Part shown: positions 20,063 through 28,631 of the stretch, one piece after another | Numbering within the stretch: position 1 is the stretch's first letter | How the letters are laid out: every line of letters begins with the position of its first letter | Source: Corinectria fuckeliana | Taxonomy: Eukaryota; Ascomycota; Sordariomycetes; Hypocreales; Nectriaceae | Length of the DNA stretch: 28,631 nucleotides | Reading direction: 5' to 3' | NCBI GenBank assembly: GCA_019137255.1 | Contig: WPDH01000362.1 | Span: 1-28,631 of the forward strand | Made by a program: the position numbers and the translations under genes | The notes under the pieces: generated by a model | Database searches by the model: none | Seen by the model: only the letters and a program-made list of their open reading frames with translations | Told to the model about the DNA's origin: nothing

Positions 20063-22982
20063 TTTATCTTTATAATTTTAACTTAGTTAAACTAAAGTTT
20101 TATTTTAGCTTTTTTAGTTATATTAAATTTTTTTTTTCTAGTTTTTTTATTTTCTTAAAAAGAGGAGTATTTTTTCTTATTAGTTTATAAATTATACTAA
20201 TTTCTTTTATATTATTTATCTACTAGGTAATACTCTTACTATTTATTTTTTATTTTTTTCTTACTTTTTTTTAAGATAAATAATAAAACTAAAAAGATCT
20301 TAATAGTTATACTTTTTATATCTTATTTATTATTAATTTTACTAAGAATTATACCTAAGTGGTTTTTAAACTTTTTTTTATATATCTTAAGCTTATTATC
20401 TAATAAGTAGTAATATATAAGAATTTTCACTAGGAGGTCTATTAGTAAGATTATTAAGATAAGTAAAAGGTAGTTAAAGCTATTATTTAAGTATAATATA
20501 ACTATTATTTATACTAATAAAATATTTTTAAAGATAAGATTTAGAATATTCTTAAGAATATATATAGTATTTTTAAGTTTATTATAAATATTAAGGTTAT
20601 TTTTATTAATTTAGCTTACTAGGTAAAAAGCTTTTATATTTAATATAGCTTTTAGCTACTACTAATAGTAGTATATATTAAAGTTCTTAGTAAATAGTAT
20701 CTTATTTACTATTAATATTAACTTTAGAAGCTTTATTATTATATTAGTTACTAGCTTTTTATAAATATTAATAATATTATATTTATAAGCCTTAATAAAA
20801 AGTATATCTTATAAGAGAAAGGCTTATAATATATATACTTTTAGCTCTTTTTTTTATCTAATATATATTATTACCTTAGGTTATATACTAAGACTATCTT
20901 AGTTAGCTATTAGAGTGTAAGTATTATAATCTAAGTAGTTTTTTATTTTATTTTATTAAAAGCCTAAGATAGTTTATAACTCTTATATAAGTATAATATT
21001 TATATTTACTTTATAAGTATAGTTTAGTATATTAAGATAAATAAAATTACTCTTCTAAGTGTTAGCTTAGTATATAATAAGATAGGTTTTTTACTTTTCT
21101 TTTATTTAAATATAAATACTTAAGTTTTTAAGAGTATCTTTCTAGCTATAGCTAGTTTAGATTTATCTTAATAAAAGGAGAAAAATAGTATATTAATTAG
21201 TCTTAAGTTAGTAAGATTAGCTTTAAAAATACCTTTTAGTATCTTTTTTAAGATATTAAAAATATACTTTTTAAGGTTAAGATATTTATTATTTTATATA
21301 TTAATTTTTATAGTATTATCTTCTAAGAGGGTAAAACTATTATACTAAAGTCTTAGTAAGATTATTATATTATTAAGATAAGTCTTAAGTATAATTAGAG
21401 CTAAAGTAATAAGATAAGTTAAGTAGATTATAATATTTTAAAAGTATAGCCTTTTAGTAAGACTAGTAGTTAGTTAAATAAAAATATTAGCTATTTTATC
21501 TTACTTTAAGATAAGCTTATAGTTTTTATATTTTAAGTATCTTTTTATAAAGTAGTTTAAGTATTAAGTTTTCTAATAAGAGATACTAAAGTAAATATAC
21601 TATTTATAGTTATAATAAACTAAGTATTTATAATAGGTATTAAAGTAGTACTAGCTAAAATACTTTATATATTATTTATATAAAAGCTTTTACTTAATAA
21701 GTCTTAAAAAGGTACTTATTTTAAAAAGTTAAAAAGGCTTATTAATCTTATATTTAAGATATATTATTTAGTATATAATATTAAGATTAGTATTATTAAC
21801 TCTTATATAGTTATACTTAATTAGAGTTTATTTTATATAAGTTTTTATCTTATTATTAATTAAGTTTTTTATATTAATAAAAGTTTTATTATAAGAGTAA
21901 GAATAGTTAGAAATAAATATAATAGAGTATAAAACTTAAGATTAAAATCTCTTAATACTTATTATATTAAAAGTAAAATAAAATAAAATACTATAATTAA
22001 GTATAACTTATCTTATAGTATTAAATATAAGTATAAGTATAAAGCTAAAAAGAATTTTATATATTATTATAATATTCTTATTTTAAATTAAATATAGTTT
22101 TATAATTCTAATATAAAAACTTATTAGATACTTATTATAAATCTTATCTCTTATAAGAACTTAAATAAAAATTCTAATATTAAAATATTTATAGTTAGTA
22201 GTTTTAAGTAGCTTAAGAGCTTTTTTAGTATTACTAGCTATATAGTATAAAATCTAATATATCTTCTTTAAAGACTACTAATATCTTATAATATTATACA
22301 AGGCTTTAAAAGTAATAAGAGAGTTAGTAATAGTAATAATATATTATAAGATTACTACTTTTATAAGCTTATTTTAAAAGGTATAATAGTTACTCTTTTA
22401 AGGCTTTATATCCTAAGAGGTATTATTATTACTATTAAAAGCTATTAAGATCTTTAGTATAAAAAAGATAGTTACTTTTAGATACTTAAGGTTCTTATAA
22501 AGTTTATAAGTAATAAAGTAAATTACTTTTAAGTATATACTATAAATATATTTATAAAGGTTAATATTTTTAAGAGCTTTTAAGATTAGCTAAATATATA
22601 TATTATAAGACTAAGACTAAGATTTTTAGAAATTAGGCTAAGCTAAGACTTTTAAGATCCTACTAAATAGGAGGTAAATAGCTTTTTTTTTAAAAGGCTT
22701 TTATAATTAAATATATCTAGTAATAGGTATATTCTTTTAGTTAGAGAGGATTTAAAAGCAAGTAAGAAGATAACCTATAAAATTATATATTAAGATACCT
22801 AAGAGATAAAGCTGCCTTTTTTAGCAAGCAGCTAAGAGAGTATAAGCTCCCCTAAAGAGGGTCTAGCCAGCATGTTACTAACACAGAGAGGGGTTTTTAC
22901 GTTTATTAGTATATAGTATGTAACAAGAGTGTAGAGCACTAACAGCCCTACTAGGTGGGAAATAAAAGAAGGAGAAGGTTGG
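20063..22982 (-). mobile_element. LINE (Tad1-like), 5' part, RIP-degraded
   Basis: This is the right half of the - strand LINE; together with 10595-13490 the element is about 5.8 kb, a normal length for a Tad1-type LINE. Read on the - strand it would hold the 5' leader (22982 to about 22830, GC-normal), ORF1 with a zinc-knuckle fossil at 21563-21519, then the endonuclease region up to the Copia insertion point. The distance from knuckle to reverse transcriptase, after removing the Copia, is about 1.75 kb, as expected for an intervening endonuclease. The right end is set by the candidate target-site duplication at 22983. Confidence 0.6.
21519..21563 (-). pseudogene. Probable LINE ORF1 zinc-knuckle fossil
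   Basis: On the - strand the codons read Y-L-N-Y-F-I-K-R-Y-L-K-Y-K-N-Y, which restores by eye to a CX2CX4H pattern with a final Cys one residue later than usual. Only the position and the Tyr pattern support it. Confidence 0.35.
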
Positions 22983-22995
22983 CTTTCTGTCTTGT
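22983..22995. repeat. Candidate LINE target-site duplication, right copy
   Basis: CTTTCTGTCTTGT, one C/T mismatch to 10582-10594. It marks the proposed 5' end of the - strand LINE. Confidence 0.4.
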
Positions 22996-23912
22996 GATAT
23001 CTAGAAACAACCCTGTTATCTCTATATTGAGCCCTAAATTTTAGCGTTTTGATCTTGGCCGTAGGGGACGTAACCATCCATTGATGCTCTTTACTTTCTA
23101 CACCTGATTCTCTACCTACGCCAACCTCCTCTACGCTTGTTCCCCGGTTCAAATGAAGCTAGACTGGACTGACGAGAACTTGGTCACATATGGAGCCAAA
23201 GTGTTTTTTTTTAGCTTGAGGAGATGACAGAGGTCCTCAATGAATATACAGTCGAGTAAGGGAAGCAATATCACATTTGAAAATAGAGAATATGGGCATA
23301 ACAACTAGGTGCTAGGTACTAAGCTTACTGCGCTCAATGCCATATAATCTGATAAATGGACGAAGTCAAAAGAATTGCCGTTTCTTGCATAATTGTGCTC
23401 CCTAGAAATTGTCTTAGGTCGTTGAGTATTTACAGCTGCAAGCCATATCTGAAATCTTATTCCATATTCTTCAACATGAGGAATGTGCCGAGCAGTCATT
23501 TTGGGCGCTTCAGACCAGATTGTGCTAGCTCCCGAGCGATGGAATTTAATTAGCCCCCATTTGGAACGCGTGTGGTTGCCAAATAGGACGCGAAGCAGCG
23601 TTGGATACCCAAGATGTCTGGATACTAAAGATCATCCCATGACAGGGCACTAGCACTTCGTCATCACACGTGGCGGTAGCTTAATGAACAATAGGAGCTG
23701 TCAAAAATCTCTGTGCCAGCTGAAGAATTCAATGTCTTGCTAATATCGCTGTTATTTGACCCATGGGCAACTGGTTGTGGACCCTTTTCTTGCGCCTTGA
23801 TACGCCACATTGAGACGTGTCAGCAGATAAAGCTCGGCAGCTGGCCAGGAATCGAAGTATTTAGCGAGCGGCGGAATAGACGGCGGAAAAAAGAACATAA
23901 TAGGACCATGGC
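22996..23912. other. Intergenic upstream of the monooxygenase gene
   Basis: Normal base composition, no recognisable gene on either strand. Small open frames overlap each other and show no known motifs. If the LINE boundaries are right, 22996 continues the sequence interrupted at 10594. Confidence 0.4.
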
Positions 23913-23935
23913 GTGTCTTAACGTATTTAAGACAC
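23913..23935. promoter_or_regulatory. Perfect 9 bp dyad upstream of AA9 gene
   Basis: GTGTCTTAA and TTAAGACAC form a perfect inverted repeat with a 5 nt spacer, centred about 290 bp before the monooxygenase start codon. Symmetric sites of this size can bind dimeric regulators. I do not recognise it as a known regulator site. Confidence 0.3.
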
Positions 23936-24215
23936 AACGTTGTCGAACGTGGCGGCAAGGGTCGGCTGGTTCTGGACCAGCCCGGGCTCATTCCGTGCCT
24001 CCTTGGCATCGTGTGTTGATAATGCATTTAAGGAGCACTTGACAACTTGAAATATCTCATAATGTTTTCTTTATTCTCGATACTCTAGCACACTTAGAAT
24101 ATCTCGATATCCTAGCTTAGTGGATGTCTGCAGACTCGCTTCTTCCTCAACGGTCTATCTTTTTTTCTCACTCTTCTTTTCGAACGCTTTCCAGAACGAT
24201 CACATTATATATACT

Positions 24216-25319
24216 ATGGCTTTATACAAGCTTTCCTCTCTACTACTTGGGCTGTACCTTGCATCTAACGTTGCTGCTCACGGGCATGTGGACTGGCTCA
24301 TTACCAATGGCGTTGCCTACAGGGGCTACGATGCTCCCGCGTTTTCCTGGAATCCAAATCACGACCCTGTGGTTGGATGGACTATTGGGGCTACTGACAA
24401 TGGGTACGTTGAGCCTAATAGCTTCGGAGACCCCGACATCATTTGCCACAAGAGCGCCAAGGCAGCCAAGGGTCACGTTACTCTCCAGGCGGGTGACAGG
24501 ATCAACTTACAGTGGAACACATGGCCCGAGTCTCACAAAGGGCCCGTCATTGACTATCTGGCAAAATGTCCTGGGAACTGCGAGGATGTGGATAAGACTC
24601 AACTAGAGTTCTTCAAGATCAGTGCCAGTGGTCTGATTGACATGTCTCTCCAGAGCGGGAAGTGGGCAGCCGATGTCCTCGTGTCCAAGGGCTTCTCATG
24701 GACTGTCCAGATTCCTTTGGACTTGGCTGCGGGCAACTACGTTCTTCGCCACGAGATTATCGCCCTCCACGGAAGTGGTCAACCAAATGGTGCCCAGAAC
24801 TACCCCCAGTGCTTCAACATCAAGGTCACCGGAGGTAGCTCGCTGGCCCCGGCTGGAGTCAAGGGCACGGCTTTGTATAAGTCAAATGACGCGGGAATCT
24901 TATTCAATCTTTACACCACTCCACTCTCGTACACAATTCCTGGCCCAACCCTTGTTTCTGGCCTTCCCTCTGCGATTGCCCAGGTCGCCACAAGTGCCTC
25001 TGTAACATCCAGCGCCACGACACCAGGCCAGAACGGAGGCGGCGGGACAACTTCTTTAAGTTCGCCTTCTGGTTCGAATTCGAATTCGCAGTCGACTTCT
25101 ACCACGTCGACAGGCTTTGGCGTCACCACACTAAAGACAACGACAACATCGTCAAATATCGCGTCCGCGACATCAACTGAGGGCATGGTTTGCGGGCCAG
25201 CAACCGGAGGACTGCCTAAGTATAGCCAATGTGGCGGTCAGGGATATACAGGACCGACAGTGTGCTCGTGGGGTTCTACATGTAAATCTCAGAACCCGTA
25301 CTACTCTCAGTGTCTTTAG
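24216..25319 (+). CDS. AA9 lytic polysaccharide monooxygenase with C-terminal CBM1
   Basis: This 367-residue, intronless, secreted copper enzyme would oxidatively cleave cellulose or related glucans. I start at the ATG at 24216 because the signal peptide (residues 1-21, ending NVAA) then leaves His22 as the mature N-terminus, which AA9 chemistry requires. In mature numbering the copper site is His1, His86 (WPESHKGP, His107) and Tyr175 (QNYPQCF, Tyr196). The second-sphere His164 (ALHGSG) and Gln173 also fall at the usual AA9 positions. A Ser/Thr-rich linker spans about 255-330. The last ~36 residues are a fungal cellulose-binding CBM1 (YSQCGGQGYTGPTVC, then YYSQCL). The open frame extends upstream without another ATG. 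The frame is intact although LINE relics flank the island on both sides. Regioselectivity cannot be told from sequence alone. Confidence 0.95.
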   Translation: MALYKLSSLLLGLYLASNVAAHGHVDWLITNGVAYRGYDAPAFSWNPNHDPVVGWTIGATDNGYVEPNSFGDPDIICHKSAKAAKGHVTLQAGDRINLQWNTWPESHKGPVIDYLAKCPGNCEDVDKTQLEFFKISASGLIDMSLQSGKWAADVLVSKGFSWTVQIPLDLAAGNYVLRHEIIALHGSGQPNGAQNYPQCFNIKVTGGSSLAPAGVKGTALYKSNDAGILFNLYTTPLSYTIPGPTLVSGLPSAIAQVATSASVTSSATTPGQNGGGGTTSLSSPSGSNSNSQSTSTTSTGFGVTTLKTTTTSSNIASATSTEGMVCGPATGGLPKYSQCGGQGYTGPTVCSWGSTCKSQNPYYSQCL

Positions 25320-25520
25320 TTGGGGCAGAAATTCAGCGTTATGAAACTATGGTTCTTGCCTGATATGCAGTTGATGATTCGGCAGCAGTTGATTGATGGT
25401 GTGTATAACATTGGATGTTGGCTAGAAACTCGTGAAGAACGACACATAGTTCCAAGTTGCCTAAAGATTAAATAACAGCGAAAGGTTGTATTATGCCAGC
25501 GCATTTAGATATTGTTAAGG

Positions 25521-25543
25521 GGTGGTGGCCTGAGGCCACCACC
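25521..25543. other. Perfect GC-rich hairpin at the element's 5' edge
   Basis: GGTGGTGGCCT and AGGCCACCACC are exact complements separated by one G, an 11 bp stem in 23 bp. It sits at the boundary between gene island and transposon, where the 5' leader of the element or a terminal repeat would begin. Confidence 0.8.
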
Positions 25544-28499
25544 TAGGGCACCTAAGGCCTATAATACTACCGCCCCTCTTAGGCTAGCTAGTCAGATTAT
25601 AGATTAATCTTATATTATCTGTGTGATTAATAGGTTATAAGCCTCTTATATGTAAAACTATATGTATTTTAGAGAAAAATATCTTTATAAGATTTTTTAT
25701 ATTTTAACCTTTCTTTTAATATAATTTTAAGTAAAAGTAAATTATTTTAAGACTTAGAAAAACTAAATTAAAATAACTTACTTAAATAAAAATAAGTTAT
25801 TAGACTTTAAATTTATATATAACTATAAAAGTATTACTTTATAAGTAGTAATTAATTTATAATAATACTTAGTAACTAGCTAAGTCTAAGACTTTATATA
25901 TAAGATAATTAATATTAAATTTATTAATTTTTAAAATTTTAGTTTATTTTAACTAACTTTATATTAAATTTTATATAGTTTTAGTAACTAAAATTATATA
26001 ACTTTATATAGTAGATACTAAAAGTTATATAAGTACTTTTATATATAAAAAACCTTAATTTAAAGTAAAATCTTAATAATATTTACTAAGACTTTAATAT
26101 AAAAATCTTAACTATTAAGAGTATCTTTAAGTAAAAGAGAAATAAGTCTATTTAATCCTAATAGGCTATAAAGTTAGTTAAGCTTTATATCTTATACTTT
26201 AATAATAAAAAAGCTTAAGATAATAAAAGACTAAGATAAATAAAAGATTAAGCTAATACTAAACTTATAAATACTTAGTTTAGAAAAGTTTATTAAGACT
26301 AATAGTAAGCTAAAAAAAACTATAATAAAAGTAGAAAAATAAGACTTTAAGATAAGTAATATATATATAAGAGGCTTTTTAATTAACTGCCTATTATTTA
26401 AGGTCTTAAAAAAGCTTTCTTAAGCTAAATAAGATTATAATACTTATATAATAGCTTAAATATATAAGTTTATTAGAAAAATAGTCTACTAAGTCTTAGA
26501 AGATACCTTTTATAATCTTTTATTAATATTTTTTAAGCTTAATAAAAAGAAATTTATCTTACTTACTACTTTTAATAAAAAGTTTTACTTTATATAAAGA
26601 TATATTAAAAGTAAGATTATAGTCTTAGAAAAGGTTTTTATTATTATAGTCTTAAATAAGATTAAGAGATTAAATAAGATTTAGTATAATAACTAAATAT
26701 ATAATCTAAAAAGAGGTAATAAGATTATAAAGACTAAAGTTATTAAGCTTTTAATAAGATAAGCTAATACTAAAAAGAATAATAGTATTAACTTTATAAT
26801 AAATTTATAAAGAAATTAGCCTTCTTAAGTGCTTTAAAGTAACTTAAAAATATTATAAGCTTTTATAAATACTAAAAATAAAAATAGTAACCTTTTATAT
26901 ATAAATTACCTACTCTTAAAGGCTAAAAGATATTATAAAGTAGATAAATACTAAAAGAAATACTTAAAACTTAAAAGGTAAGTTAAAACCTAAAGTATAA
27001 ATATACTAGTTTAAAAAAACATATTAATTAAGATAGTAAAAGCTAACTTTACTAGTATAATACTATTTAGCTAAATAATAATACCTTAAATAGCTTATAA
27101 GAAAGTTACTCTCTTAGTAATAAAAAAAGCATTTTAAAATAATATAATTATTAATTTTAAGTGCTTAAACTACTATTTTAATAATAAGAAGTAGTTTACT
27201 TTTTTTACTAAAACTAAAAGCCTTAAATAGATAACTATAAGTAATAATAGAGATTTTTATATTTATAGTTAAGATAATATTAAGATTATTATAGCTTAAA
27301 AATCTCTATTTTTAAAAGGGGTTTATTATTACTCTAAGAGAGTAGTAAATATACTTAGCCTAAGAGTTTTTAAGAGAAAAAATATAATTATTAATAAATA
27401 TATAAATATTATTACTATTAAAGTAATAAGATAAAAAGTTTATAATATAATTTAGTATTATAATATTATTATCTTAAAGTGTAAAAAGTCTTAAGGTTTT
27501 TATAACTTTATAGTCTTACTAAAAAATATATTTACTAAGACTATTAAATATAGTATTATATACTACTAGCTAGCTTATACTAGCTTTAATAGAGTTTTTA
27601 AAGCTTATTAAAAAGTAGGTATTTATATTAATACTATTATAATAAAAGAACTTTATTATAAGACTTATTACTTAGCTAAGGCTAATAAGATAGTTAGTAA
27701 AACCCCTTTAGTTAAAACCTTAGTTTTCTTAGTTTATTTTTTAGGATATTATTAAGCTAACTTTATAAGGCCTTAAAAGTTACTATTATAGCTTTTATAA
27801 AATTAATACTATTATAAGCTTTTACTAGTATATTTTGTTTTAAATAAGAGACTAAGCTTTACTTAAAATTAAGAGGTGAAAAAAGGCTATAAAAAATATA
27901 AGTATTAAGTATAAGATTAAAATACTCTACTTTAATAACACCTTAGAATTTAAAAGTAGAAAGATTAAGAGTTAAGCCTTAAAAAAAGATATTAGTATAA
28001 GATTTAGCACTTTTTATATACTAAAGTAAAATAGCTATATTAAGAGAGCTAGTAAAGTCTTAATTAAAAAAGCTTAAGCTATATATATTAATACTAAGCT
28101 GTTAAAGCTTTTATAACTGCTTTATATTAAAGTGAGTATTTATATTAATAACTAACTTTTTACTTTATAACACGAGATTAGTATATATAAAACATATAAT
28201 ATACCCTCTAAAGGAAACTTCTAATTAAGCTCTTATAATATAATATAATATAATTCTAAAATATAAAAAGATAAGCTAAACTATATAGTAGAACTATTAT
28301 AACTTCTTTACAGCTTTTACCTTTTATCTACTAAGACTAACTTAAGCTAGTAATACTTTATATAAATAAAGCTAAGATCTTAGTAAGAAAATTCTTTCTT
28401 AAACCTTAGGCAGATAACTCTAACCTCCTCTCTCTCTTACCCTTTAAGATATCTAAACTTAAGTTAGGCTATATATACTTAATAATAAACCTTAAAAAG

Positions 28500-28631
28500 G
28501 TCTAAAAAGCTTTATACTAAATTAAGTTATAAAAGGCCTTAAAGAAGGATAAAATCCCTATAGGATTTCTTAAAGTATATAGTAACCTGCTTATTTTTAT
28601 AATTACTAAAATAGTAAATATAAGCTTTACT
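28500..28631 (+). pseudogene. LINE reverse transcriptase start, truncated by window end
   Basis: One + strand frame reads KALKKDKIPIGFLK (KIPIGFLK at 28551-28574), then FIITKIVNISF, matching the KAPGxDGIPNxFLK opening block of Tad1-like reverse transcriptases and the helix that follows it. Stops upstream in the same frame fit RIP. The catalytic blocks lie beyond the window. Confidence 0.6.

Larger units (their letters stand above)
25513..28631 (+). mobile_element. LINE (Tad1-like) relic, 5' part, leaves the window
   Basis: Composition changes sharply about 190 bp after the monooxygenase stop. The first ~110 bp (TGTTAAGGGGTGG onward) are GC-rich, with a perfect hairpin at 25521-25543; the rest is AT-rich, nearly free of CA/TG and full of stops. 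The + strand reaches a recognisable non-LTR reverse transcriptase start at 28500-28631, about 3 kb from the left edge. That leaves room for ORF1 and an endonuclease and matches the spacing in the - strand LINE. I could not read ORF1 knuckles here with confidence. The 3' end is outside the window. An LTR element beginning TGTTAAGG is the alternative, but the reverse transcriptase block is of LINE type. Confidence 0.6.

Noticed and set aside
22873..22944. A 72 bp stretch starting TGTTA and ending TAACA, like a short LTR
   Set aside because: No second copy is seen, it is very short for an LTR, and the reverse transcriptase fossil of the surrounding element is of LINE type. More likely part of the LINE 5' leader.
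22832..23152. 106-codon open frame on the - strand at the LINE edge
   Set aside because: Spans the boundary between the element and host DNA, no recognisable motif; probably non-coding leader.
23120..23160. CGGTTCAAAT resembling a tRNA B box
   Set aside because: The neighbouring bases do not form a T arm, and no acceptor, D or anticodon arms can be built around it.

Overview
The window comes from a filamentous ascomycete (Pezizomycotina). Three things point there. Normal-GC islands carry plant cell wall enzymes with fungal secretion signals, a fungal CBM1 and short GT-AG introns. The islands alternate abruptly with very AT-rich blocks made of mutated transposons. Those blocks almost lack CA/TG and CG dinucleotides and are full of TAA/TAG, the footprint expected of repeat-induced point mutation (RIP). 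The species cannot be named from the sequence.

Layout. (1) 1 to ~2370: RIP-mutated non-LTR retrotransposon (LINE, Tad1-like) on the + strand, recognised from three ORF1 zinc-knuckle fossils. (2) ~2371-10590: gene island with a secreted PL1 pectate lyase (3740-4729), an intronless mitochondrial sulfide:quinone oxidoreductase (5193-6551), a TA-flanked MITE with a GTCA microsatellite (6835-7309), a four-exon lipase resembling bacterial family I.5 (7688-9512) and a fragment of an APH-type phosphotransferase (10244-10468). (3) ~10595-22982: a second LINE on the - strand, split by a complete Copia LTR retrotransposon (13491-20062). The Copia is itself interrupted in its reverse transcriptase by a ~190 bp SINE-like insert (17809-17998) that escaped mutation. 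(4) ~22996-25512: a small island with one gene, an AA9 lytic polysaccharide monooxygenase with CBM1 (24216-25319). (5) ~25513 to the end: a third RIP-mutated LINE, + strand, beginning 194 bp after the monooxygenase stop codon and running out of the window at the start of its reverse transcriptase domain.

How the genes relate. The pectate lyase and the monooxygenase are both secreted and act on plant wall pectin and, most likely, cellulose, so the locus suits a plant pathogen or decomposer. The sulfide oxidoreductase and the lipase are separate functions; nothing suggests an operon or a biosynthetic cluster. The most informative structure is the three-layer nest LINE > Copia > SINE-like element, which orders the insertions and places RIP before the last one, or shows that the last was too short to be hit. 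I did not find a clearly new biological system. The best candidates for something undescribed are the SINE-like insert and the MITE with a duplicated terminal module.
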